DNA of 19,805 nt from Thermoanaerobaculia bacterium (GTDB lineage: Bacteria > Acidobacteriota > Thermoanaerobaculia > Gp7-AA8), in assembly GCA_017883215.1 (NCBI GenBank), contig JADGOA010000018.1, positions 1-19,805 of the forward strand, in the 5' to 3' direction. Every line of letters starts with the position of its first letter. Position 1 is the first letter of the stretch. Below, piece after piece: positions 6,960 to 14,617 of this stretch. The position numbers and the translations under genes were made by a program. Under the pieces are notes generated by a model. That model saw only the letters and a list, made by a program, of their open reading frames with translations. It had not been told where the DNA came from and searched no databases.

Positions 6960-7646
6960 TCACATCTCCGGCGCAACGCAGCAGCGGTAGTCGCGCGGGA
7001 TCGACAGCGGTCGCACGCTCGCGTCCGTCGAGGCGAGCTCGAGATACGTCACTTCCAGCTTCTCGGCGCCGCGCGTGACCGTCACCTGGTGCGGCGGGAA
7101 GACCGGAGGATCGAAACCCATCCCGATGTCGCCCACCGTGCCGCTCGCAAGCCCGGCATCGCCGGCCACGAACTCTCCGCGCGCCGGAAAGCCGAACAGA
7201 TCGAGCGCCCACAGTGCCGGAACGGTCTGCGGATCGAAGAAGCCGATGGAGCGCGCGAGCTCGGCGCTGCTCCCCTGCCAGGCGGTCCGATGCACGTGAT
7301 CGAGGAACAAGACGCGATCGCGGTCTGCGGCAATCGTCATGGCCTCGGTTCCGATCGGCGTGTAGGCGGTGAGCTCCATCCGCTCCGTCTGCGGCTCGAC
7401 GAGCATCTGCGCGCGGAAGGACTGGCTGCGCTCGCCGCTGGTCACGTGAACGCGCATGAGGCTGCGCAGCGCGTGGAGCGACGACATCTGCCGCTGGAGC
7501 TCGGGAATGACCGCCTCTCGCGAAGAGACGGTCAGCGGTTGCAGCGGCTGTTCGCGGCCTGCGGGCCGCGTGGTCCTGCACGCCGACAGGGCCGCGAGCG
7601 ACGCAATGATCGCGGCAGCCGAAACGTACATCGCCCGCCTTCTCAC
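6960..7646 (-). CDS. LolB-like outer-membrane lipoprotein
   Basis: A lipoprotein of 228 residues with n-region RRR, a hydrophobic stretch and the lipobox LSAC (Cys 23 from the GTG start). The mature part has the LolB-like pattern: an N-terminal helix, LHALRSLMRVHV, SFRAQMLVEPQTERMEL, and IAADRDRVLFL. LolB receives lipoproteins from LolA and inserts them into the outer membrane; distant homologues like this one are assigned by shape more than by residue identity. The GTG start at 7646 lies one base after the stop of the upstream TPR gene. An internal ATG at 7631 has a possible AGAAGG site six bases before it, but would remove the positive n-region. The gene is in an operon with the TPR gene. 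The residue pair RCC near the C-terminus is unexplained. Confidence 0.65.
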   Translation of the reverse strand: MRRRAMYVSAAAIIASLAALSACRTTRPAGREQPLQPLTVSSREAVIPELQRQMSSLHALRSLMRVHVTSGERSQSFRAQMLVEPQTERMELTAYTPIGTEAMTIAADRDRVLFLDHVHRTAWQGSSAELARSIGFFDPQTVPALWALDLFGFPARGEFVAGDAGLASGTVGDIGMGFDPPVFPPHQVTVTRGAEKLEVTYLELASTDASVRPLSIPRDYRCCVAPEM

Positions 7647-7647
7647 T

Positions 7648-9555
7648 TCAGCGGCGCTGCGCCGCGGTCTGCGTGCGTTTCTCGGCGTCGGCGATCTTGG
7701 CGCGGATCTTCGCCTCGTCCTGCGGCTCGGGGTCCATCGTCAGGGCTTTGCGATACAGCGAGAGGGCGCGGACATAGTCGCCGCGCTTCGCCAGGACGTC
7801 GGCGAGATGCTGGTGGACGGTGGCGTCGCGCGGGAGCAGTCGGGTCGCATCGCTCAGGTACTTCTCGGCGAGATCGAGTTTTCCCTGTTGGAAGTAGACC
7901 CAGCCGAGCGAATCGATGTAGGCGCCGTTGCGTGGCTCGGAAGAGACCGCCTTGTTGAGCATGTCGGCGGCCCGGTCGAGGTTCACACCGGCTTCCGCCC
8001 ACATGTATCCGAGGTAATTGAGTGTGGCGGCGTTATCGGGGTGCTTGTCGAGCAGTTGCAGGAAGACGCGTTCGGCAGCCTTCTTGTCGCCGCTGCGCTC
8101 GTAAGCGGATCCGAGGGCAAACTGCAGGTCGGGCTCGTCGGGTTTCGACTTCAGGGCCTCCTGCACCAGGTCTATGGCGCCCTTGGGATCGCCCGCCTGG
8201 ATGAACGCCTCGGCGATAGAAACCGTGTTCCGGGTGCCGAATTTTGCGCCGGTGAGCGCCGCCTGTTGCGCCTTCTCCTTGTCGCCGGCGCGGATCAACA
8301 TCTCCACGTAGCGCGCGTTGGCCACCGGATCGGACGCGTATTGCTCGACGATCGGCTGGATCAACGCCACCGCCTCGTTGTACTTCTTCTGTTTCTTCAG
8401 AGCCTCGAGGGCGATGTTGATCGCCTGCGAGTTCGGCTTGTCGTGGAAGATGAGGATCGGTTTCGCGATCAGGATGGCTTCGTCGTAGTTCCCCTTCTGC
8501 ATGGCGATGTAAGCCAATTGGGTGTTCGCCAGTGTCTGCAGATTATCGGGAAGCTGGGGGATGGCCAGGAGCTGACGGAAGAGTTTCGCCGCTTCGTCAT
8601 ATTTGTGCTGCGCGTTCTGCGACAGGCCGAAGCTGGCCAGCAACTCCGGATCGTTCGGCGTTTGTTCGAGGAGGTGGCGGTAGATCTTGTCGGCCTCGTC
8701 GTAGCGCTCCAGATCGCTCAGCGCCTCGGCCGTGTAGAACTGCGAGCGGGTGTCCTTCGGATCGGCAGCGGAGATGGCCTTGAACGCAGCGAGCGCCTTG
8801 TCCGGCATGCCGCCGCGCAGGTAGTAGAAGGCCTGCTGTTTCTGCAGGTCGACGTTGGTCGGATCGTCGGAGATCATCGGCTGCAGGAGCGCCGCCGCCT
8901 TGTCCCACTGGTTTTCCTTCTGGTAGATGTCGATCAGCTGCATGACGGCCGGCGTGAACGTCGGGTCGAGCAGAATGGCGTGCTCGAGATACTGCTTCGA
9001 CTCATCGCCGCGCCCGAGCTTGGTCAGTACCTGCGCGTAGTTGTAGTTGATGGCGCGCTGATCGGGAGCGCGCTCGAGCATCTGCGCCAGGATCTTCTCG
9101 GCCTCGGCGGGGCGTTCGGTGGCGATGTAGATCTGCGAGACGGCCATGCCGGTGGAGAGATCGTCGGGATTCAGCTTGAACGCGGCGCGTAGATGTTCGA
9201 GGGCCTCGTCCGCCTTGGCCCGGTTGATGCCGGCATGATCGAGCAGCATCCGTCCGAGAAAGCGCTGGGCGTCGTAGAAATCGGGCTTCTCGGCGACGAC
9301 CTTGCGCAGCTCGGTTTCGGCCTGATCGGACCGGCCGGCGTCGATGAGCGTGGAGGCTCGCTCGAAGAGGAGGACCGGGTTCGAGGGATCCTTGGCGATG
9401 ACCTTGTCCAGCAGCTTGAGGGCCTGATCGAACTTGCCCTCCGCCGCGGCCAGTTTCGCCTGGAGGAAATCGTATGAATCCGCGGCAGTCTGCTGAGCAA
9501 CCGCGGCGGATCCGACGAGAAGCGTTACGGCAGTGAGGAGGAGAACCTTCTTCAT
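7648..9555 (-). CDS. secreted tetratricopeptide-repeat protein
   Basis: A 635-residue exported protein. Residues 1-22 form a signal peptide (MKKVLLLTAVTLLVGSAAVA), and nearly all the rest consists of TPR units, recognisable by repeated A-x-x-x-x-P spacing, for example GKFDQALKLLDKVIAKDPSN, AYERSGDKKAAERVFLQLL and QQGKLDLAEKYLSDATRL. TPR arrays bind proteins or scaffold complexes; in this location it probably works in the periplasm or at the outer membrane. The ATG at 9555 is preferred over one at 9564 because TACGAT ends seven bases before it and the resulting N-terminus (MKKVLLL) is a textbook n-region. The gene lies directly upstream of the LolB-like gene, separated by one base, so both may serve envelope assembly. 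It is divergent from the DUF4388 gene. Confidence 0.85.
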   Translation of the reverse strand: MKKVLLLTAVTLLVGSAAVAQQTAADSYDFLQAKLAAAEGKFDQALKLLDKVIAKDPSNPVLLFERASTLIDAGRSDQAETELRKVVAEKPDFYDAQRFLGRMLLDHAGINRAKADEALEHLRAAFKLNPDDLSTGMAVSQIYIATERPAEAEKILAQMLERAPDQRAINYNYAQVLTKLGRGDESKQYLEHAILLDPTFTPAVMQLIDIYQKENQWDKAAALLQPMISDDPTNVDLQKQQAFYYLRGGMPDKALAAFKAISAADPKDTRSQFYTAEALSDLERYDEADKIYRHLLEQTPNDPELLASFGLSQNAQHKYDEAAKLFRQLLAIPQLPDNLQTLANTQLAYIAMQKGNYDEAILIAKPILIFHDKPNSQAINIALEALKKQKKYNEAVALIQPIVEQYASDPVANARYVEMLIRAGDKEKAQQAALTGAKFGTRNTVSIAEAFIQAGDPKGAIDLVQEALKSKPDEPDLQFALGSAYERSGDKKAAERVFLQLLDKHPDNAATLNYLGYMWAEAGVNLDRAADMLNKAVSSEPRNGAYIDSLGWVYFQQGKLDLAEKYLSDATRLLPRDATVHQHLADVLAKRGDYVRALSLYRKALTMDPEPQDEAKIRAKIADAEKRTQTAAQRR

Positions 9556-9562
9556 TATCTTC

Positions 9563-9568
9563 ATCGTA
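9563..9568 (-). promoter_or_regulatory. -10-like box before the TPR gene
   Basis: TACGAT on the minus strand, seven bases before the ATG at 9555. It overlaps the alternative ATG at 9564, which would then lie upstream of the transcription start and could not be used. Confidence 0.4.
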
Positions 9569-9692
9569 GCATTCGACTCCCGCCGCAGCCGGAGCTCAGC
9601 TGGAAGTAACTGCGCGGCAGCCCATTTCATGCCATATCGTGTCGAACGGCACCGAACTGTGCTAGAAAGCTGCTGGGGTCGGAGAGCCTGAA

Positions 9693-11144
9693 TTGAGTTT
9701 GGAGCGACTCGAGATCACACCCTTTGCAGTGATCGTCGGCGAAGTTCTGCAAATGCGCAGGACGGGTTCGCTGACAATCGTTCGCACTCCGCCGCGGAAG
9801 GTGCTGTACTGGTCGCAAGGCGAGCTGGTCCTGATCACGTCGGAGTCGCGCGACGATTCTCTGGGCGAGTTCCTGGTGCGCCGCGGGATCCTGACGCCGT
9901 CGAGCGCGGCCCAGCTCGACACCGCCGACAGCACGGACGTGGTCCTGAAGTTCCATGAAACGGGACTGCTCGACCTTTCCTCGCGACAGACGCTGCTCCG
10001 CGAGTGGGTCAATTCGCTGTTCATTCCGCTGTTCTCCCTGGACGAAGGAACCACAGCGTTCAACGACGAGACGGCGATCGATCCCGACAAGCGCGTGTTC
10101 CTCCAGTCGACGGCTGCTCTGGTCCTGGAGGGCATCCGCTCGATCACCAACGGTCTCGTGCTGCGCCGGTCGCTAGGCGACCTGAAGAGGGAGATCGAGG
10201 TGGCGCGCGACAGCCGTTTCACGATCGAAGGAGTTCCGCTGACCGAACCGGAGCGGGTCATCGCATCGCACCTGACCGGCCCGCAGACGATCGAGGCTTT
10301 TCTCCGGCGCTTCACCAATGATTCGGTGACGGCGGCGCGGGTCGTCATCGGCATGCTCGCACTGGGAATCTTCGGCGACGTCGGCTACCAGCAGCAGCAG
10401 CAATCCCCCTCGAGCGCGAGCATGGACGAGATGCAGCGCGACCTCGAACTGCTCGCCGCCATCGGGGCGAACGACCAACGCTCCCTGCGGGCAGTGGCGT
10501 TGTCGCGGCAGATCCGTTCGATCGATCACTACACGCTCCTCAACGCACCGCGCGCGGCAACGCGAACGCAGATCGTTGCCGCCGGCGAGGATATGAAGAA
10601 GCGCTACGACCCCGACACCTATCCGCCGGTGGTTCGCGATGCGGTGCTCACCATTCTCCGGCACATCGATGACGCAGTGCAGACGCTGAGCGACCCGACC
10701 CGGCGTAGCTCGTACGACAAGCTGTTGCAGGCACCGTCCAGGCGCGGGGGCATAGACGGAGGCATCCAGCAGCGCATCACCCAGCGCTCCATCGCCAGCC
10801 AGAACTTCGCGAAGGCCCGCGAGCTGACCATCAGCGGCGACTATTACGGCGCCATCGTCCTGCTCAAACAGGCGGTGCAGTACGCGCCCGACCTGACCGA
10901 GGCATGGTTTCTTCTCGGCACGTGTCAGGAACGCAATCCGAAGTGGCGCCGCGAAGCCGCGGAGAGTTACCAGATGGCTCTCTCGCTCGATCCCAATCAC
11001 GTCGAGACCTTGATCTCCCTCGGTGATCTCTACCGCAGCGAAGGAATGACCGGCCGCGCCCAGACCTGCTACGAGGACGTGCTGAAGATCCGACCCGAAA
11101 ACGCGATCGCGGCGAAGCGGCTGAAAGAGATCAAGCGCCGCTGA
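9693..11144 (+). CDS. DUF4388 / J-like / TPR protein
   Basis: A 483-residue cytoplasmic protein starting with TTG, supported by GGAGAG ending six bases upstream (9681-9686). Residues about 1-110 match the DUF4388 (PATAN) pattern: VIVGEVLQMRRTGSLTIVR, KVLYWSQGELVLITS, then LGEFLVRRGILT. A helical middle region and a glutamine run (QQQQQ, 10391-10405) follow. Residues about 278-345 look like a J-domain (HYTLLNAPRAATRTQI, then TLSDPTRRSSYDKLL), but the catalytic HPD is replaced by DPD in RYDPDTYP (residues 306-308). Residues about 371-483 contain two to three TPR units. DUF4388 proteins occur in gliding and chemosensory or GTPase systems of delta-type bacteria and Acidobacteria; the precise role here is unknown. 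Confidence 0.82.
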   Translation: MSLERLEITPFAVIVGEVLQMRRTGSLTIVRTPPRKVLYWSQGELVLITSESRDDSLGEFLVRRGILTPSSAAQLDTADSTDVVLKFHETGLLDLSSRQTLLREWVNSLFIPLFSLDEGTTAFNDETAIDPDKRVFLQSTAALVLEGIRSITNGLVLRRSLGDLKREIEVARDSRFTIEGVPLTEPERVIASHLTGPQTIEAFLRRFTNDSVTAARVVIGMLALGIFGDVGYQQQQQSPSSASMDEMQRDLELLAAIGANDQRSLRAVALSRQIRSIDHYTLLNAPRAATRTQIVAAGEDMKKRYDPDTYPPVVRDAVLTILRHIDDAVQTLSDPTRRSSYDKLLQAPSRRGGIDGGIQQRITQRSIASQNFAKARELTISGDYYGAIVLLKQAVQYAPDLTEAWFLLGTCQERNPKWRREAAESYQMALSLDPNHVETLISLGDLYRSEGMTGRAQTCYEDVLKIRPENAIAAKRLKEIKRR

Positions 11145-11229
11145 CGCTCGACCGGGAGCGGCGGTACAGCAGCATCGCCACCGCGGCGATCAATGACAGA
11201 AGCGTCGTGGCGACCCCGGCCGTGATCAT
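11131..11229 (-). CDS. candidate 32-residue single-span membrane peptide
   Basis: ATG at 11229 opens 32 codons ending in TGA at 11133-11131. The peptide has one hydrophobic segment (ITAGVATTLLSLIAAVAMLL) followed by a positive YRRSR anchor, so it would insert once in the membrane with its C-terminus inside. Third positions are about 90% G/C. The frame extends in-frame upstream for a few codons (RYRDP) without a standard start. The ribosome site is weak, and a TAGACT box lies at 11260-11255. It overlaps the end of the DUF4388 gene by 14 bases on the opposite strand. No family is recognised. Confidence 0.35.
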   Translation of the reverse strand: MITAGVATTLLSLIAAVAMLLYRRSRSSVSGA

Positions 11230-11254
11230 CGGATCGCGATACCTGATGCGCGTC

Positions 11255-11260
11255 AGTCTA
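11255..11260 (-). promoter_or_regulatory. possible -10 box before the small membrane peptide
   Basis: TAGACT on the minus strand, about 25 bases before the ATG at 11229. It is of the same TANNNT type as the boxes before other genes here. No -35 was recognised. The rest of 11261-11320 shows nothing clear. Confidence 0.25.
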
Positions 11261-11320
11261 GCAACCTTCGCAGCTCTGGCTTTCACGCGGTGGCGCCGCG
11301 CCGGAGCGCCGTGCCACGCC

Positions 11321-12376
11321 CTACATCAAATCGAGCATGATCTTGTCGAGCGCCTCGCGCGGCGGGCGCGTGCGCTCCAGCGGCAAGGTGTTCAACGGCT
11401 CGTCGGTCAGGTGCAGCAGATCGATGAAGCTCTTCTTCTCCGGCTGCAGGTACACCAGCCCGGTGAGCATCTGCCCCTCGATCTCCGCCTTCTTGAGCCT
11501 GACCAGGGCATTGGTGGCGTCCGAAGGATCGTAGTCGTCTTCGATTTTCTTCAGAACGATCCGCGAGCCGTCGTGCATCGTCACTTCCTTCACCTGCCCC
11601 GGCTCGTAATCGACTTCGATCTGCTCGTACGACGGCACGAAGCCGATCTGATGGAGCAGCTCGTCGTGTTCCTTTGCATAGGTGTAGCTCTTGGTCGAGC
11701 CGTCGTGGTTGTTGAAGGTGACGCACGGCGAGATCGCGTCGATGAACGCCAGGCCGTTGTGAGCCAAGGCCGCCTTGAGGATGTTCACCATCTGCTTGGG
11801 GTCGCCCGCGAACCCTCGCGCCACGAAGCCGCATCCGAGCTGCACGGCGAGAGCGCAGAGGTCCATCGGCGGAAGATCGTTGATCACCCCGGTCTTCAGT
11901 TTCGATCCCTCGTCGGCGGTCGCCGAGAACTGCCCCTTCGTCAGGCCGTACACGCCGTTGTTCTCGACGATGTAGATCATGGGGATGTTGCGGCGGATCA
12001 TGTGCATGAACTGGCCGAGGCCGATGGAGGCAGTGTCGCCGTCACCGGAGACACCGATGCCGCGCAGGTGGTGGTTGGCGAGAATGGCGCCGGTGGCGAT
12101 GGCGGGCATGCGGCCGTGGACGGCGTTGAAACCGTGGGCGCGTGAGAGGAAGTACGCAGGAGTCTTCGAAGAGCAGCCGATGCCGGAAAACTTCGCCACC
12201 ATCTCCGGCTTCACGCTCATTTCATAGAAGGCGCGGACGATCTGATTGCTGATGGCGTCGTGGCCGCAGCCGGCGCAGAGCGTCGATCTGCCGCCCTGGT
12301 ACTCCGCCGCCTTCAGGCCGAGGCGATTCTCTTTCGGCACTTCGGTGGTTCCGATTTTCAGTGTGCTTTCGGCCAT
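11321..12376 (-). CDS. korB: 2-oxoacid:ferredoxin oxidoreductase, beta (TPP-binding) subunit
   Basis: A 351-residue subunit that binds thiamine diphosphate and an iron-sulfur cluster. With the alpha subunit it oxidatively decarboxylates a 2-oxoacid (probably 2-oxoglutarate) to the acyl-CoA, reducing ferredoxin. Seen: LCAGCGHDAI (Cys 34 and 37), GIGCSSKT (Cys 68), the TPP/Mg motif GDGDTASIG (111-114 GDGD) followed by ENNGVYGLTKGQ, and a fourth Cys in ISPCVTF. The ATG at 12376 has GGAGG seven bases upstream; that ribosome site lies inside the last codons of the alpha gene, whose stop is two bases before the ATG. The assignment to 2-oxoglutarate over pyruvate or branched-chain acids rests on overall resemblance only. 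Confidence 0.9.
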   Translation of the reverse strand: MAESTLKIGTTEVPKENRLGLKAAEYQGGRSTLCAGCGHDAISNQIVRAFYEMSVKPEMVAKFSGIGCSSKTPAYFLSRAHGFNAVHGRMPAIATGAILANHHLRGIGVSGDGDTASIGLGQFMHMIRRNIPMIYIVENNGVYGLTKGQFSATADEGSKLKTGVINDLPPMDLCALAVQLGCGFVARGFAGDPKQMVNILKAALAHNGLAFIDAISPCVTFNNHDGSTKSYTYAKEHDELLHQIGFVPSYEQIEVDYEPGQVKEVTMHDGSRIVLKKIEDDYDPSDATNALVRLKKAEIEGQMLTGLVYLQPEKKSFIDLLHLTDEPLNTLPLERTRPPREALDKIMLDLM

Positions 12377-12378
12377 GA

Positions 12379-14322
12379 TCAGTCCTCCACCCTCGGCGAA
12401 GCCGTTCCCGGAATGCCCGCTGCCGGCGCATCGCCCGCGTGAGCGTCGGCTCGGATCAACAGCAGCGGCTCGGGATGCTCGGTCGTCGCTTCCATCTGCA
12501 ACACGGCATCCGTGATCGTCCGCGCGTCGCAGGGCAGGCCGGTGTAGTGCAAAATTTTCCGGATCTTCTGCTGGTCCGCACCGACTTCGAGTTTGATGAT
12601 GTCCCCCATCTGTCCATCGCGATTCTGCTCGACGACGTAGACCCGGTCGTGAGCGGCCACGAAGCTCTTCAGCTCGGCGGTCAGAGGCAGCGCGCGCAGG
12701 CGCAGGTAGCTCGTCTCGATGCCGTGCTCGCTCCGCAATTGATGGCGCGACTCCTCGATCGCGTAGTCGGTCGTGCCGAAGGCGATGAATCCGATGCGCG
12801 CGCCATCCCTCGAGTCGACCACCGGCTTCGGGACGAACAGCTTTGCGGTCTCGATCTTCTTCGCCAGCCGATCGACGAGCGTCTTGTAGTCCTGCGGCCG
12901 CTCGGAGTATCGCGCGTTGGCGTCGTGGCCGGAGCCGCGGGTGAAATACGACGCCATCGGATGATCCGTCCCGGGAAGCGTCCGCCACGGAATGCCGTCG
13001 CCGTCGATGTCGCGGTACCGGCCCCAGTCGCCTTTGAGCTCCTCGAGCCGCGCTTTCGTCAGCACCTTGCCGCGCCTGATCGGCTTCTCCGGATACTTGA
13101 AAGGATCCGACATCCAGTTGTTCATCCCCAGATCGAGATCCGAGAGCACGAACACCGGCGTCTGGAACTCCTCGGCCAGGTCGAGAGCCTCGATGGCGAA
13201 GTCGAAACACTCGCTGACGCTCGACGGGATGAGCACGATGTGCTGGGTGTCGCCGTGCGAGAGATAGGCGACCTGGTTGATGTCTCCCTGCGCGGTGCGC
13301 GTCGGAAGACCGGTGGACGGGCCGACCCGCTGGATGTCCCACACCACGCCCGGAAGCTCCGCGAAATACCCGAGGCCGATGAACTCCGCCATCAGGGAGA
13401 TGCCCGGACCGGCCGTTGCGGTCATCGACCGCGCCCCCGCCCACCCTGCGCCCAGGACCATGCCGACCGCCGCCAGCTCATCCTCCGCCTGGGCGACGGC
13501 GAACGTCGCTTTGCCGTCCTTGTCCACCCGGTGATGGCGCAGGTACTCGATCAGAGACTCGCAGAGCGAGGATGACGGCGTGATCGGGTACCAGGTCACG
13601 ACCGTGACGCCGCCGAACATCGCTCCGATGGCGGCGGCAGCGTTGCCGTCGACGACGATCTTCCCGGCAGTGGCGTTCATCCGCTCGATCCGCCAGAGGT
13701 TCTGCTTCGGCAGGTTCGCGCGGGCGAACTCGATTCCCTTGTCGATCGCGGCGACGTTGGGGTCGATCGCTTTCTTCTTCCCTTTGAACTGCTTGTTGAT
13801 CGCGGCGAGGATCTCGTCGCGTTCGATTCCCATCAGCTCGGCGATGACGCCGACATAAATCATGTTCGTCAGCAGCTTGCGGAGGCGCGAATCGTCGCTC
13901 AGCGCCGTGGCCAGTTTCGCGAACGGGATCTCGAAGAATATGACGTCGTTGCGCACCGATTTGAGGCTGAGCGGCGCGTCGTAAATGCAGATCGCTCCCG
14001 GAGGAAGGGCGGCCACGTCTTCACGTCCGGTCTGCGGGTTCATGCAGACCAGGATGTCGACTTCTTTCTTGCGGCCGATCCAGCCGTCTTTGTTTGCCCG
14101 GATCGTGAACCACGTCGGAAGGCCGGCAATGTTCGACGGGAACATGTTCTTGCCGCTGACCGGCACGCCCATCTGAAAAATCGAGCGCATCAGCACGTTG
14201 TTCGACGACTGCGAGCCGGAGCCATTGACAGTGGCGACGTGGATCGTGCAGTCGTTGACGATCGGTTCGCCGCCGGAGCGTACGGGTTCGAGAACCGCCG
14301 TCGCGGTTTGGGGTTCGGGCAC
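12379..14322 (-). CDS. korA: 2-oxoacid:ferredoxin oxidoreductase, fused gamma-alpha subunit
   Basis: A 647-residue partner of the beta subunit. Residues about 25-215 are the gamma-type domain (GSGSQSSNNVLMRSIFQMG, then MFPSNIAGLPTWFTIRANKDG). From about 225 comes the alpha/pyrimidine-binding domain with WYPITPSSSLCE (245-252) and AGPGISLMAEFIGLG, and then the transketolase-C-like domain ending near the C-terminus. This gamma-alpha fusion is the standard form of two-subunit Kor enzymes. The start chosen is GTG at 14322, with AGGAG eight bases upstream; an in-frame start at 14424 would pass through the promoter and ribosome site. It is the first gene of the korAB operon. Confidence 0.9.
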   Translation of the reverse strand: MPEPQTATAVLEPVRSGGEPIVNDCTIHVATVNGSGSQSSNNVLMRSIFQMGVPVSGKNMFPSNIAGLPTWFTIRANKDGWIGRKKEVDILVCMNPQTGREDVAALPPGAICIYDAPLSLKSVRNDVIFFEIPFAKLATALSDDSRLRKLLTNMIYVGVIAELMGIERDEILAAINKQFKGKKKAIDPNVAAIDKGIEFARANLPKQNLWRIERMNATAGKIVVDGNAAAAIGAMFGGVTVVTWYPITPSSSLCESLIEYLRHHRVDKDGKATFAVAQAEDELAAVGMVLGAGWAGARSMTATAGPGISLMAEFIGLGYFAELPGVVWDIQRVGPSTGLPTRTAQGDINQVAYLSHGDTQHIVLIPSSVSECFDFAIEALDLAEEFQTPVFVLSDLDLGMNNWMSDPFKYPEKPIRRGKVLTKARLEELKGDWGRYRDIDGDGIPWRTLPGTDHPMASYFTRGSGHDANARYSERPQDYKTLVDRLAKKIETAKLFVPKPVVDSRDGARIGFIAFGTTDYAIEESRHQLRSEHGIETSYLRLRALPLTAELKSFVAAHDRVYVVEQNRDGQMGDIIKLEVGADQQKIRKILHYTGLPCDARTITDAVLQMEATTEHPEPLLLIRADAHAGDAPAAGIPGTASPRVED

Positions 14323-14355
14323 GGGAGTCTCTCCTTTTTTGGTTGGTGAGCGAAG

Positions 14356-14361
14356 ATTGTA
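14356..14361 (-). promoter_or_regulatory. -10-like box before korA
   Basis: TACAAT (preceded by T, giving TTACAAT) on the minus strand, 33 bases before the GTG at 14322. It leaves room for a normal leader with the AGGAG site. The -35 region is not consensus-like. Confidence 0.4.
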
Positions 14362-14490
14362 ACGCGGGAGCCGAGAGCGCGAGGCGAGCTGGTGTGTGGG
14401 CAATCGTTCACGCTCATGAGTCACGGGTCACGGGGCGGCGGCTTTGACCGGAGGGGACGGCCGAAGTCGATGTGCGCACCGGCCGCGGGA

Positions 14491-14529
14491 TGTGACATCA
14501 CAATGGACCCTCTCCTGCCGCTGTATTCT
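14491..14529 (+). promoter_or_regulatory. possible promoter with inverted repeat before the GH3 gene
   Basis: TGTGACATCACA (14491-14502) has inverted TGTGA/TCACA arms with a two-base centre. It ends 21 bases before TATTCT (14524-14529), a possible -10, so it would overlap the -35 region where an activator binds. The leader to the ATG would be about 80 bases. This sits in the 14323-14617 gap, which otherwise shows nothing coding. Confidence 0.3.
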
Positions 14530-14617
14530 TGGCGTGGCCCTTTCGTCCTCGATCTCGTCGGAGCCGGATCGCCTCGCGCCTCGATGTCGCTGAAGTCTGA
14601 TCGCAGCAGGAGGTCTC

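Noticed and set aside
7456..9192. Open + strand frame of over 570 codons
   Set aside because: It is exactly antisense to the TPR gene, whose repeats and signal peptide are clear. The frame is an effect of high GC content.
9640..9668. Promoter for the DUF4388 gene (TGCTAGAAA as an extended -10)
   Set aside because: The -10 match is only four of six and no -35 is recognisable at 16-18 bases, so the support is too weak to list.
10391..10405. CAG repeat as a phase-variable microsatellite
   Set aside because: Only four or five in-frame units; it encodes a short glutamine linker between domains, and changes in unit number would not shift the frame.
12439..13575. Open + strand frame of about 380 codons
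   Set aside because: It is antisense to korA, which has strong family motifs; the translated frame resembles nothing.
14491..14502. CRP binding site
   Set aside because: CRP sites have six bases between TGTGA and TCACA; here there are two.
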